A stretch of DNA of 64,000 bases from Sorex araneus (GCF_027595985.1 NC_073304.1:217684000-217747999); one strand, 5' to 3'. Positions 41,586 through 51,113 are shown, numbered from the stretch's first letter. Notes: generated from the sequence alone by a model not told the origin. A program made the numbers and translations.

Positions 41586-41756
41586 CGTTTTTTTTGGGGG
41601 GTCACACCCGGCGATGCACAGGGGTTACTCCTGGCTCATGCAGTCAGGAACTACTCCCGACAGTGCTCGGGGAACCATGTGGGATGCTGAGATTCAAACC
41701 TGGGTCAGCCGCATGCAAGGCAAATGCCCTACCCGCTGTGCTATTGCTCCAGTTCC
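41586..41756 (-). mobile_element. SINE type A, minus
   Basis: TTGGGGGGTCACACCCGGCG to GTGCTATTGCTCCAGTTCC. Confidence 0.92.
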
Positions 41757-42140
41757 AATATTCAACATTTTACAGGTGTATTTTTTTTTTTTTACATTAA
41801 ACTTAGAAATCCTATTTCTGTCACAGAAATGAACTAGCTGATGCCTAGTCGTGGCGAAGGGAGTAGGGGGTACCAAGAGGTTTGGCCCATACCCAATGGT
41901 GTATATCCTCTAGTCCTTTGCGCTGTCTTTTTGGTCTGATGCCTAGCATTTGAGAAACATACTACTAGAAAATCTTTTGACCACCAGTTTCGAGCATAAG
42001 GATTTCTAAAGGTTTGCTTTCATTTAGAAAATACTTAATTTCAACTTAAGAGTGAAATCTGGGAATAACAATCAAAATGTACATGTGGCAGCCAGTTACT
42101 GAATCCCAATAATAACCCATCTCAAAGACTTCAGGCTCAC

Positions 42141-42281
42141 TTTTTGCTGCTGTTTTCTTCACCGTCACCTTCTTTTTAGAAATAGGCTCTACAGTTTCCG
42201 TTTTAGCTGTAAAATCGGCAGCAGGGGGGCTTGGGGAAAGTGGTACATCATTCTTGGCATCATCAGCATCAATGTCCATTA
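42141..42281 (-). CDS. TOP2A: TOP2A exon 33: C-terminal domain
   Basis: Reads VMDIDADDAKNDVPLSPSPP, AADFTAKTETVEPISKKK, then VTVKKTAAKS. Serine-proline sites (LSPSP) and Lys-rich patches are typical of the fast-evolving regulatory tail. The donor is AAAA|gtgagc; the split codon AGT joins exon 34. Confidence 0.95.
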
Positions 42282-42334
42282 CTACAAATGAAAAGGCATA
42301 CAGTAGACATGTGAAAATCCACTGGATTTTTTTT

Positions 42335-42740
42335 CGTGCTTATTTTGCTTTATGCACCTTAGCTGGCAGTGCTCAGGGCTTACTCGTGGCTCTGTGATCA
42401 GGGATCACTTCTGACAGGACTCAAAGGACCATTAGGGTGCTGGGGTTTGAATCCAGGCTGGCTGCGTGCAGGAGTCCTACCCACTGTACTATCTCTGGCC
42501 CTTCACAACTGTTAATTCATACATACAATCTTCCAGCACCACACAGCACTGAATTTTTATTGCTTTAAATCTCTAACATAGTACCCAGCAAGCAGATTTC
42601 ACTGACTTCTCCTTTTTTTTTTTTTTTTTGGCCACACCGGGTTGTGCTCAGGGGGCTATATGAGTTGTCGGGGATTGAACCTGGACTTGTCACATACATG
42701 TAAGGCAAGCTTTTAACCGCTGTAGTATCTCTCTGGTCCC
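42335..42740 (-). mobile_element. two old SINE copies, minus
   Basis: 42335-42502 (GGCAGTGCTCAGGGCTTACTC to ACTATCTCTGGCCC) and 42612-42740 (poly-T, GGCCACACCGGGTTGTGCTC to TATCTCTCTGGTCCC). Confidence 0.8.
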
Positions 42741-42817
42741 ACACAGATTACTTAAAGAAAAATTTCCTTCCTTTTATCTCCTTTAAATTTATTAAGTATA
42801 AAATCTATCATGACATA

Positions 42818-42938
42818 GTCTGGCAAGCTACCTGTGGCATATTTGATAATGCCAAAAACAATAACAAGTCTCACAATGGAGATGTTACTGGTGCCCGCTT
42901 GAGCAAATCAATGAACAGCGGGATGACAGTGACAATGA
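42818..42938 (+). mobile_element. SINE type B, 5'-truncated, plus
   Basis: GTCTGGCAAGCTACCTGTGGC, GATAATGCCAAAAACAATAAC, GGAGATGTTACTGGTGCCCG and end GGGATGACAGTGACAATGA, again without poly(A). Confidence 0.88.
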
Positions 42939-42949
42939 TAAAATCTATC

Positions 42950-43165
42950 TCTGAGCCAGAGTGATAGGACAACGGTGACAGCGTTTGCCTTGCAATGTGG
43001 CTTATCTGGGTTCGGTCCCTGGCACCCCACATGGCCCCAGAGCCCAGGCGGGAGTTATCTTTGATCCTGGGCTGAGGTTGGGAAATCTGTATATTTGATC
43101 ATGGCTAATTGTAAAGTTGGGTGTTATGAATAACTTTGTAAATTATAGTACCTCAATAAAAATTA
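42950..43165 (+). mobile_element. old SINE head followed by LINE-like 3' end
   Basis: GAGCCAGAGTGATAGGACAAC and GGTTCGGTCCCTGGCACCCC give a SINE head. 43085-43165 (TTTGATCATGGC, ATAACTTTGTAAATTATAG, CAATAAAAATTAAAAAAAAA) resembles the 3' end of the element at 44324-44981. Confidence 0.55.
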
Positions 43166-43314
43166 AAAAAAAAATCTATCTCTATGTAAATCTAAATCTA
43201 ATGAAAAACATCATTGTGATGCTAAGAATGTAATTCTTTTTCAAATTAGGATTTGGCAAATGTAATCCAGATTAGAACCCAGCTGAAGACTAAAGTGTCC
43301 AGTGAAGCAGACAT

Positions 43315-43472
43315 TTGACTTTTTTGTTTGTTTTGTTTTCTGTGACCACACCAGCAGTGTTTAGAACTTAGTCCTAGAGGGCTTGGGGGATCATACTGGG
43401 TGCTCGGGATTCAACCCGGGTCAGCCACTTCCAAGGTAAATGCCCTACTTATTGTTCTATTGCTTTGGCCGG
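43315..43472 (-). mobile_element. old SINE type A, minus
   Basis: TGACCACACCAGCAGTGTTTA, GGGATTCAACCCGGGTCAGCC and TCTATTGCTTTGGCC. Confidence 0.78.
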
Positions 43473-43513
43473 ACATTTAACTATTTTAAAGTTATTTTCA
43501 CTTAAATACATAC

Positions 43514-43557
43514 CCGATACGGCACTTTTTGGTGGTTTCTGTTCTTTGTTAGTTTGT
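43514..43557 (-). CDS. TOP2A: TOP2A exon 32: 44-nt micro-exon of the C-terminal domain
   Basis: Reads QTNKEQKPPKSAVS between ATTTTTTAG and TCGG|gtatgt. It matches the human segment around SNKELKPQKSVVS and keeps frame between exons 31 and 33, so the short exon is genuine. Confidence 0.93.
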
Positions 43558-43674
43558 CTAAAAAATAAAAAAAATAAAGTACTTATATCTAATTCTAATT
43601 ATTTCAAACACGAAATAATTATTGCTTGACTATTAAAAAGAAATATAAAAATCCATTGTGGAGAAGAAACTTAC

Positions 43675-43807
43675 TTTTGGGAAGTTTTGGTTGTAGGTAG
43701 ACTGTCATCTGATGGAACAAAATCTCCATCATCTTCATCTTGATATTTTTCATCAAAATCAGAGAAATTTTCATCTGAATCCAAATCTACCATGGTTTTA
43801 GTTTTTG
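43675..43807 (-). CDS. TOP2A: TOP2A exon 31: acidic C-terminal domain segment
   Basis: Reads TKTMVDLDSDENFSDFDEKY, then QDEDDGDFVPSDDSLPTTK. The DSDENFSDFDEK acidic motif is diagnostic for TOP2A. Acceptor TTTCATAG, donor AAAA|gtaagt. Confidence 0.96.
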
Positions 43808-44249
43808 CTATGAAAAAATACATATTCCAAGAGTCAAAGAGAATAAAAGAAATAAGCAACCCCCAGATTGGTAAAATATTTCATAAAGATGTAATATTTA
43901 GGGCTCAGAGGGTTAGTTAGTTCCAAGAGCAGAAGCACATCTCTTGCATATGCTTAGGGTCCTGAGTCTGACGCCCAGCACTGCATGCACCCCAACCCCA
44001 GCACAGCCGTGTCCTCACAGTCTTGCACTGTGAGGCCAGAGCATGGAACCATCTAGTTCAGTCAGTTAGGTATAACTGGAGTGCCCCTAGAGCACTGCTT
44101 GAGAGGCAATTCTCTGCAACATTTAATATTCGGTTTAATACCCAAAAGAAGCTTTAGTTTTTCAAATCTTAAATAACTTAGACATAAACATTTCTGGGAT
44201 TGTATTCCCTGAAATACTGGCCAGTGAAACCTTCCAGCATGTTTTTTTT

Positions 44250-45077
44250 TTATTTTCCCCTTCTCTTTTGGCATTGGGTGGGGGGTGCACATCCGACAGT
44301 GTTCTGCACTCAGGAATTACTCCTACCAACAGCTTTGGTCCAGAGACACAGCAGTGAGTCCTGGAAGACACCACATTGCTGGAGATCTCTCTGGGTCCTG
44401 TACCAAGCCAGTTTCACCAGGGTACCTCAGATGGAGCAGGTTTGCTCTTCCCCGCCTGCTCCAGATGAAGCCTGGTGACCATGAGCTTCCAGAAGCAAGG
44501 CCCAGGTATGCAGGTTCCAGGACTAAGACTCTAGGCCTCATGGCAGTGCAGCCTGGTCCAGGGACTCCCAACTGAATCCCAAAATGGATTTGCGCCCTAC
44601 AGAGATGTCTCTGGACCCCAACCATTGACAATCTTAGAATTCCAGAAGCGCGTAGTCACTTTTGCAGCCACGAGACCTCCCATCATATTCAGAGTGAGCA
44701 ATAGAAAATTAATTATCTAGTGTCTGCCCCTGACAGGAAGGTGTGAATGGGGGTGGGAAAATTCGAGCAAACTATAATGCCCAAAAGTAGAGAGAGAGTA
44801 TTGGGGAATTTGTCTGCCATAGAGGCAGGGTGAGGACTAGGATGGGGGTGAGGGGGATACTGGAGACACCGGTGGTGGAAAATGTGCACTGGTGGAGGGA
44901 TGGGTGTTTGATCATTGTATGGCTGAAGCTCAAACATGAAAGCTTTGTAACTTTATCTCACAGTGATTCAATTAAAAAAAAAATTACTCCTGGGGCCCAT
45001 ACAGGGTCCTGGGGTTAAATCCAGGTCGGCTGCATGCAAGGCAAATGCCCTACCCACTGTGCTATTGCTCCAGCCCA
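44250..45077 (-). mobile_element. SINE type A, minus, split by a 658-bp retroelement
   Basis: The left piece 44250-44323 (TGCACATCCGACAGTGTTC) and right piece 44982-45077 (TGGGGCCCATACAGGGTCC to TATTGCTCCAGCCC) are two ends of one reverse SINE. Confidence 0.8.
44324..44981 (+). mobile_element. 5'-truncated LINE-like retroelement with 10-bp TSD
   Basis: The insertion is bounded by AATTACTCCT at 44314-44323 and 44982-44991 and ends in GTGATTCAATTAAAAAAAAA. The 3' part (GTGCACTGGTGGAGGGATGG, CATGAAAGCTTTGTAACTTT) has no ORF and I do not know it for certain. The structure fits a truncated L1 3' end. Confidence 0.65.
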
Positions 45078-45103
45078 CATCTATATATATTTGTTTTCCT
45101 TAC

Positions 45104-45256
45104 TTGATGCTTTCCGTAGCTCTATTTCTCGTGGAGGGACATCAAAATCACTTTCATCACTGCTCATATCTGATTCTGAATCAGACCAGGGGTTTTTCTT
45201 CTTCCCTTTTTTGACTGGCTTAAAAGACAATGTAGTTTGTTTCATTGTCTTGGCAC
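45104..45256 (-). CDS. TOP2A: TOP2A exon 30: C-terminal domain
   Basis: Reads AKTMKQTTLSFKPVKKGKKK, then NPWSDSESDMSSDESDFDVP and PREIELRKAS. SDSESDxSSDES is a conserved phosphoserine cluster. QTTLSFKPV matches the human QTTLAFKPI. Donor TCAA|gtaagg. Confidence 0.96.
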
Positions 45257-45711
45257 CTAGAAAAGGAGATAGGAAAACATGCTTTTATATATTCTTAGTG
45301 ACGTCATTTGCCTCCATCTATCCTCTGGATATTTGGAGTTAGTGCTGAGTATACATGGGGAGTAGAAACAAACTTGGCTTCTCTTTTCTTGGGGCCACTG
45401 CTGGGGTGCTCAGGGAACCATGTGGCGCTGGTTCCACATGGTTCGCAGGCTCGCAGGCTGCAGCTTGAAAACGAGGTACTCCAGTCCTTTGAGTTTTCTC
45501 TCCAGCCCCATCCCTCTTCCTTATGGGGCTTAGAGCAAGGTAGTTCGCTCCTCTGGTCAAATAAATACATTGTAGGGTTTCTCTAGGCTCCATGGTAGTA
45601 TATGCTTGTAAGTAGGGAGTGCCTTACCTACTGTACCATCTTTCAAGTCCATAGCATTATATTCTTAAAACGTTAATAATGAGAGTATTGTAAATCACAC
45701 TGACTTATTTA

Positions 45712-45830
45712 CTCTCAAATCCGCACTCAGGGATCACAACTGGCAGACACAGGGTGCCAGGGATCGAACCTGGGTCAGTTGTGTGCAAGGCAAATGCCCT
45801 ACCAGCTGTACTATCTCTCTGGCCCCTAAA
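45712..45830 (-). mobile_element. truncated SINE type A, minus
   Basis: CGCACTCAGGGATCACAACTG, GGGATCGAACCTGGGTCAG and TACTATCTCTCTGGCCCC. Confidence 0.8.
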
Positions 45831-45852
45831 CCATCTTCTTTTGTTTTAATAC

Positions 45853-45946
45853 CTGGTTCTTTTTCTTTTTTCAGTTTCTTTTCTAATCTTTTTTTAAGGC
45901 CTTCTGCTTCACCATTCTCCTGTGGGCTTCCTTCAGTGTTTTCATT
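45853..45946 (-). CDS. TOP2A: TOP2A exon 29: C-terminal domain
   Basis: Reads NENTEGSPQENGEAEGLKKR, then LEKKLKKEKEP. Human has NENTEGSPQEDGVELEGLKQR, so it is a clear orthologue. Donor CCAG|gtatta. Confidence 0.96.
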
Positions 45947-46044
45947 CTAAAAGACAGCGAGATAAGCAAAAAGGTCAAGTTCTGCCAATGTATTATTTGA
46001 AACAGTTTAGTCAACTATACTAATACATAACAAGAATACCAGAC

Positions 46045-46158
46045 TTGTTTTGGAGCCACTCCTGACAGTGCTCAGGAGACCATATAGGATGCTGGGGATC
46101 AAATCTGGGTAGGCCGGGTGCAAGGCAAATGCCCTACCTGCTGAGCTCGAGCCCCTCA
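46045..46158 (-). mobile_element. truncated SINE type A, minus
   Basis: AGCCACTCCTGACAGTGCTCA, GGGGATCAAATCTGGGTAGG and CTGAGCTCGAGCCCCT. Confidence 0.78.
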
Positions 46159-46181
46159 GTTATTTTAAATTTGGGCTTTGA

Positions 46182-46356
46182 GGGGCTGGAGCAATAGCAC
46201 AGCGGGTAGGGCATTTGCCTTGCACGCGGCCGACCCGGGTTCGATTCCCAGCATCCCATATGGTCCCCTGAGTACTGCCAGGAGTGATTCCTAAGTGCAG
46301 AGCCAGGAGTAACCCCTGTGCATCACCAGGTGTGACGTAAAAGAAAAAAAATAAAA
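46182..46356 (+). mobile_element. SINE type A, plus, 9-bp TSD
   Basis: Near-consensus copy with perfect A box (TAGCACAGCGG) and B box (GGTTCGATTCC), flanked by GGGCTTTGA at 46173-46181 and 46357-46365. Antisense to TOP2A. Confidence 0.96.
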
Positions 46357-46530
46357 GGGCTTTGATTACTAGTGTTGAATAAAGGTAAAACTTTATAAAG
46401 TTAAAAAAAAAAGTCACGTTCAAAAGGAAAATTATGATTAGGTACAGGATATAATCCAAATGATGGGACTGGGCTGGATAGACACCTGAGTGAGCTAGTG
46501 CAGGCGTTGCATACAGAAAATCTGCTTCTC

Positions 46531-46668
46531 TTTTCTTTTGACCACACCCAACAGTGCTCAGGCATTACTCTTCTTGGCAGCCCGGGGAACCATATAAGAT
46601 GCTGTGATCAAACCGGGTAGGCACTGTGTAAGGCAAGTGTCCTACCCACTATACTACTGCTTCAGCCC
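46531..46668 (-). mobile_element. old SINE type A, minus
   Basis: TTTTGACCACACCCAACAGTG, TGCTGTGATCAAACCGGGTAG and CTACTGCTTCAGCCCC. Confidence 0.8.
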
Positions 46669-46823
46669 CAGAAAGCCTGGTTTTGATCCCTACTGACCAC
46701 ATAGTCCCTTGGACATAGAACCAGGTGGAAAAGCCTCCAAGCGCTGGTAGGTGTGACCCTTATCTCCAACAATAAGGTTGAGATCTTTATAATGTGACCA
46801 TTTTTATTTTAAAAAAGTCTACA

Positions 46824-46992
46824 GGGGCCAAATAGTGTAGTAGGTCGGGTATTTGCCTTGCACACGGCTGACCCAGGTTCAATCCTAGCATCCTATATGG
46901 TCCCCTGAGCCCAGCCAGGAGTAATTCCTGAGTACAGAGCCAGGAGTAACCTCTGATTGAGCATTGCTGGATGTGACCCAAAATTCCAAAAC
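46824..46992 (+). mobile_element. SINE type A, plus
   Basis: GGGGCCAAATAGTGTAGTAGG, CCCAGGTTCAATCCTAGCATC and GCTGGATGTGACCCAAAATTCC. Confidence 0.88.
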
Positions 46993-47022
46993 AAACAAAT
47001 AAACCAACCAAAAGAAGAGTCT

Positions 47023-47122
47023 ACACCCAGCAATACTTGGGGGCTACGTGATACCAGGGATTGAGCCCAGGACTGTGCACATGCCTAGTAAGTGCTTGAC
47101 TATTGCAGTTAGCTCCTCAGCC
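47023..47122 (-). mobile_element. old SINE fragment, minus
   Basis: CACCCAGCAATACTTGGGGGC, GGGATTGAGCCCAGGAC and AGCTCCTCAGCCCT. Confidence 0.6.
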
Positions 47123-47156
47123 CTTATTCAATCTCAAAAGGAAAGTAAGCAGCTTC

Positions 47157-47345
47157 AGGGTTGGAGCACAGTATGGTGGGTAGGACATTTCCCTCGAACA
47201 TGGCTGAACCAGGTTTGATCCCTGGCACCCCATATGGTCTCCCGAGGACCACCAGGAGTATTATTGAGGATAGTCAGGAGTAAGTCCTGGGCATGGCTGG
47301 GTGTAGCCCAAAACCAACCCCTTGCCCCCTGCCCCCAAAATATAA
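47157..47345 (+). mobile_element. old SINE type A, plus
   Basis: AGGGTTGGAGCACAGTATGG, CCAGGTTTGATCCCTGGCACC and GGCTGGGTGTAGCCCAAAACC. It abuts the donor of TOP2A exon 28. Confidence 0.8.
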
Positions 47346-47355
47346 AGCAGCTTAC

Positions 47356-47538
47356 CTTAATTTTCCTTTTATTTTTCCTTTCTGCCTCTGCTTTCATCTC
47401 TACAGTCACTACAGGGATGACTCTTTTTCCACTTGGAGAAGGCAAGACTTCGGTCATTTGGGGTTTTTTCCCCTTTGCTTTTCCACCTTTCACAGGTAAT
47501 CCTACTTGTTCATCCTTTTTTTCCTTGGCTTCAACAGC
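47356..47538 (-). CDS. TOP2A: TOP2A exon 28: start of the C-terminal regulatory domain
   Basis: Reads AVEAKEKKDEQVGLPVKGGK, then AKGKKPQMTEVLPSPSGKR and VIPVVTVEMKAEAERKNKRK. VGLPxKGGKAKGKK is the conserved boundary between the catalytic core and the C-terminal domain. Acceptor TCTTATAG, donor AAG|gtaagc. Confidence 0.97.
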
Positions 47539-47771
47539 CTATAAGAAAGATAAAAACCAAGTGAGTTTATAAACTGTTAATATAGATTAAAATATCAGTT
47601 ACCTTCCAGAAATAGCTGGAAAGGCAGTTAAATTCGTTTCAATCTGTTACATCTACTTTTGTATTTTGTTTGGGGTTACTCCTGATGGTACTGGGGGATC
47701 AACTTCAGAGCTCCTACATGCACATGTGACCCAAAAACAAAAATTAAAGATAAAAGATCCATTTTGAAACA

Positions 47772-47960
47772 GTGTATCACTGTCATCCAGTTGTTTGTCG
47801 ATTTATTCGAGTGGGCACCAGTAACATCTCTACTACACTCAGCCCTGAGATTTTAGCAGCCTCTCCTTACTCGTCTTCCCAATGATTAGAGGCTTTTTCA
47901 GGGTCAGGGGAATGAGACTTATTGTTACTGTTTTTGGCATATCTGCATATTTGCCATACT
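47772..47960 (-). mobile_element. SINE type B, minus, with internal foreign segment
   Basis: CACTGTCATCCAGTTGTTTG, GAGTGGGCACCAGTAACATC, then an interruption, then GAGACTTATTGTTACTGTTT and TTGGCATATCTGC. Confidence 0.75.
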
Positions 47961-47981
47961 GCTCTCGCCCCTAGGAATAGT

Positions 47982-48238
47982 AATAGTACTGTAGCACTGT
48001 CATCCTGTTGTTCATCGATTTGCTCAAGTGGGCACCAGTAACGTCTCCATTGTAAGACTTGTTACTGTTTTTGGCATATCAAATATGCCACGGGTAGCTT
48101 GCCAGGCTCTGCCGTATGGGCAGGATACTTTCAGTAGCTTGCTGGGCTCTCCGAGAGGGACAGAGGAATTGAACCCTGGTTGGCCAATAAATGCAAGGCA
48201 AATAAATTGCACTACCTGCTGTGCTATTGCTCCAGTCC
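47982..48238 (-). mobile_element. intact SINE type B, minus, 9-bp TSD
   Basis: Minus-strand order: head GGACTGGAGCAATAGCACAG, hairpin CTCTCGGAGAG, body TGCCAAAAACAGTAACAAGTC, and end GGATGACAGTGCTACAGTAC. Flanked by AGGAATAGT at 47973-47981 and 48239-48247, again with no poly(A). Confidence 0.94.
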
Positions 48239-48424
48239 AGGAATAGTTATAACAGTAAATTATTACTATAGTAAAAAGGAATAGTAATGATAGTAAAAAA
48301 ATCAAATTCATACTATTTCCAGGCCTTTTGTGTGAAACATGTGCCCCATGAAAAAGTGTAGAGACAGAAAATTAGTTTTTATTCTTAATTCTAGCACTAA
48401 TTTCTATGAGAATTAAGAGGAAAC

Positions 48425-48570
48425 TGAGAGGCCAGAGACACACTACAGGGTTAAGGCCAACCCCAGTAAAATCCTTGGCAATGTGTATGGGACCTTGAAT
48501 ACCACATGATCCCTGATCAGAGAATCAGAATTAGGCCTTGAGCACTGCTGCCCACCAAAGAAACTAGTGA
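48425..48570 (+). mobile_element. degenerate SINE, plus
   Basis: AGAGGCCAGAGACACACTAC, CACATGATCCCTGATCAGAG and TTGAGCACTGCTGCCCACC. Confidence 0.4.
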
Positions 48571-48776
48571 AGTAAGGATATAATATATATATATACACAC
48601 ATAGAAACACAGAAACTTATAAATTCAAATAAACTAGAACATGATTCTAATAGTATATCCTTCTCCAACTTAACAAGAACAACAAGTTGGACATTCATAC
48701 TAAAGTGTAATAATATAAATCTGCATGTTAAGTCTTTAGCTTACTTTATGAAATGCTTTTTCATATGTCAAGTGAT

Positions 48777-48951
48777 CACTGTTACTGTCATCCCATTGTT
48801 CATCGATTTGCTTGAGTGGGCACCAGTAATCTCTCTGTTGTGAGACTTGTTACTGTTTTTGGCATATTGAGTACAGCACAGGTAGCTTGCCAGGCAAACC
48901 TGTGCAAGGCTACCTGTGCAAGGCAAACACCCTACCTGCTGTGCTATCATA
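48777..48951 (-). mobile_element. SINE type B, minus, rearranged, 9-bp TSD
   Basis: The tail end CACTGTTACTGTCATCCC and body CTTGTTACTGTTTTTGGCAT are normal. The head region is rearranged, with TACCTGTGCAAGGC repeated. Flanked by TCAAGTGAT at 48768-48776 and 48952-48960. Confidence 0.85.
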
Positions 48952-48960
48952 TCAAGTGAT

Positions 48961-49230
48961 AGGGGGAAAAAATAAAACATTATTAGGAAGGTTGTAGTAA
49001 CAAAGAATCTTCTATAACCGATTAGTTAGCACAGTGGGTAAATTGTCTATGTTCATTTAGGTTAAGGTGGGAAACACTAGGTTGGGTCTTCCACATTTAA
49101 ATTCTTTGTTTCTCGATCTCATTATGTTCTTCCCTTTATTGAAATGCATTTCCTTCCTACCCTTTCCTTTCTTTCTCCATTAATATTAGAGTAGTATATT
49201 TCCTAGGATCGTTTATTTGAATTAGTTTTT
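48961..49230. other. TOP2A: TOP2A intron 27, unique AT-rich sequence
   Basis: No repeat or motif recognised. Confidence 0.5.
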
Positions 49231-49232
49231 AA

Positions 49233-49380
49233 CAATCAGGGCTTTCTCCTGGCTCTATGCTCAGGGATCACTCCTGGCGGGCTCGGGGGACCATATGGGG
49301 TGCTGGGGAATCACACTTGGGATGGCCGCGTGCAGGGCAAACGCCAGGGCAATCTGCTGTAGTGTTGCTCCGGCCCCCAG
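49233..49380 (-). mobile_element. SINE type A, minus
   Basis: GGGCTTTCTCCTGGCTCTATG, GGGAATCACACTTGGGATGG and TAGTGTTGCTCCGGCCCCC. Confidence 0.88.
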
Positions 49381-49618
49381 TCTGTTCTCTGATGTGCTGT
49401 CTTCTTTCTACTACCAATTGTGAAATGGTTCTTTTCTTTTTCCCAGTTAAGTAAATACTCTTATACAGAAAAAGAGAGTCAGAGAAAGTACCCATTACAG
49501 ATTGTGATCTGAGCAGCAGAGAATGTGTAGCCAATTATGAAATTTCTTGACAAAAACATTAAAAGATTACTTAATTCATTAATAGAAAATTCTAATGTAG
49601 GTAACATGAACAACAAAC

Positions 49619-49702
49619 CTCCAGTTCTTCAACAAAAGCAGCCAAGTCTTCTCTCCATAAGTCTGCTGGGCTCTTCCTCTTTAATATTTCTAATTCTTCC
49701 TC
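49619..49702 (-). CDS. TOP2A: TOP2A exon 27: end of the catalytic core
   Basis: Reads EEELEILKRKSPADLWREDL, then AAFVEELE. Human has KRKSPSDLWKEDLATFIEELE. Acceptor TTTATGAAG, donor GGAG|gtttgt. 28 codons, phase 0 at both ends. Confidence 0.96.
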
Positions 49703-49749
49703 CTTCATAAAATAAAAGATTAAGAATTAATTTTTGCCAAAGTAGTATT

Positions 49750-49895
49750 ATTTTTTCTTTTTAGGTCACACCTGTCGATGCTTGGAGGTTGCTTGGAGGT
49801 TACTCCTGGCTCTGCATTCAGAAACTCCTGGCAGGACCATATGAGAGACTAGGGATTGAACCTGGATCAGCTGTGTGCAAGCCCTACCCGCTTGG
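49750..49895 (-). mobile_element. SINE type A, minus, 5' end turned into a minisatellite
   Basis: TTTTTAGGTCACACCTGTCG, GGGATTGAACCTGGATCAGC and AGCCCTACCCGCTTGGCTG. The head continues into the 15-bp repeat array. Confidence 0.85.
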
Positions 49896-50096
49896 CTGAA
49901 GATAGACTGGCCCCAGTTAGATTGGCCCAAGGTAGACTGGCCGAAGAAAGTTTGGCCCATGGAAAATTGTTCCAAGGCAGATTGGCCCCAGATAAATTGG
50001 CCCCAGATAGATCAGCCCAAGATAGACTGGTCAAGATAGTTTGGCCGAAGGTAGATTGGCCTGGAATAGATTGTCCCCACATAGATTGAGGACTAC
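49896..50096. repeat. 15-bp minisatellite (AGATAGATTGGCCCC-type) in TOP2A intron 26
   Basis: About 13 units of a 15-bp repeat around GATTGGCCCCAGATA with AAG/GAA variants. Because 15 bp is five codons, all open frames read as five-residue repeats. On the minus strand they mimic pentapeptide repeats (LSGANLSGANLPW). Confidence 0.93.
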
Positions 50097-50124
50097 TTAT
50101 CTCTGCAGCATAAGTAGTATATTT

Positions 50125-50367
50125 TTGTGCAGTGGTTGGGATCAAAACCAGGGTCTCAAAGATGCAAGGCAAGTGCTCTACTCTGAGCAACATACCAAAC
50201 TCAACAAATAAAATTTTCACAAGGCACACAATTTTAATTCTTTTTTTCTGAGAGGCAGATACACCCAGAAATGCCTGGGGAATGATATGGAGTGTGGAAG
50301 TAGATGAAACCCACGTCAGCTACATGCAAGGTAAGCACTTTATTCGTTGTACTATCTCCAGATCCCA
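50125..50367 (-). mobile_element. two old SINE fragments, minus
   Basis: 50125-50200 (GGGATCAAAACCAGGGTCTC, GCAAGGCAAGTGCTC) and 50240-50367 (ACACCCAGAAATGCCTGGGG to TGTACTATCTCCAGATCCC). Confidence 0.6.
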
Positions 50368-50425
50368 AGTTTTAATATTCACCATTAGAATATAATTAAT
50401 CAACAGAAATCATCTAATAACTCAC

Positions 50426-50590
50426 TTTTTCCTTTCTCAGTTTGCATAGTTCATCCTTCTTCTCCTTAGTTAGATACCAAAGAGGCATATCAAGAAGGTA
50501 ATTGAAGGTTGGTCCAGAATCTGTCACAGAGTCACTTTTTTCAGATTCCTTTTCATTATCACTCTCTTCATTTTCTTCTTCATCTGGAAT
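50426..50590 (-). CDS. TOP2A: TOP2A exon 26: acidic loop and second coiled-coil arm of the C-gate
   Basis: Reads IPDEEENEESDNEKESEKSD, SVTDSGPTFNYLLDMPL, then WYLTKEKKDELCKLRKEKE. The acidic insertion is vertebrate-typical; FNYLLDMPLWxLTKEK is invariant. Acceptor TTTCATCTAG, donor AAAA|gtgagt. Confidence 0.97.
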
Positions 50591-50688
50591 CTAGATGAAA
50601 CATTAAAATACAATGTCAAAAAGAAATTTAAAACACCAATTGTTTGTCTTTAACAACAAACAAACAAAAGGCTAACAAAAAAAATTAC

Positions 50689-50780
50689 CTTTTGCTGGGC
50701 TTCTTTCCAAGCCTTGACAGGATCTGAGTCATATCCCCTCTGGATCAAAACCTTAATTAATTCTTTCTTAGGTTTATTTT
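50689..50780 (-). CDS. TOP2A: TOP2A exon 25
   Basis: Reads ENKPKKELIKVLIQRGYDSD, then PVKAWKEAQQK, identical to human in this stretch. Part of the coiled-coil leading to the C-gate. Donor AAAG|gtaatt. Confidence 0.97.
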
Positions 50781-50836
50781 CTATTAAAAAAATGTAAAGA
50801 AAGGCAACAATTTTAGATACTTAAGAAATGGGATTA

Positions 50837-51013
50837 GGGGCTGGGGTGATAGCACAGCGGGCAGGGCGTTTGCCTTGCACGCGGTGGACCCAGGTTCGAT
50901 TCCCAGCATCCCATATGGTCCCCTGAGCACCACCAGGGGTAATTCCTGAGTGCAGAGCCAGGAGTCACCCCTGTGCATCGTCGGGTGTGACCCAAAAAGA
51001 AAAAAAAAAAAAA
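50837..51013 (+). mobile_element. SINE type A, plus, short TSD
   Basis: GGGGCTGGGGTGATAGCACAG to TCGGGTGTGACCCAAAAAG plus A-tail. GGGATTA at 50830-50836 and 51014-51020. Confidence 0.94.
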
Positions 51014-51113
51014 GGGATTAAATTTCCATGTTAAGTCAAAATCTTAAAATTGGAAACCAAACTTTTCTTGCATATTTTTTTTGTACATTCGGGTTAATAA
51101 ATGACTAATCTCT

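Noticed and set aside
46182-46260. tRNA gene candidates at SINE heads with perfect A and B boxes
   Set aside because: No tRNA cloverleaf completes; each is followed by the SINE body and A-tail and flanked by target duplications.
49867-50229. Minus-strand frame resembling a pentapeptide-repeat protein (LSGANLSGANLPW)
   Set aside because: The 15-bp minisatellite gives five-residue repeats in every frame. It lies in a TOP2A intron and starts and ends in decayed SINEs.
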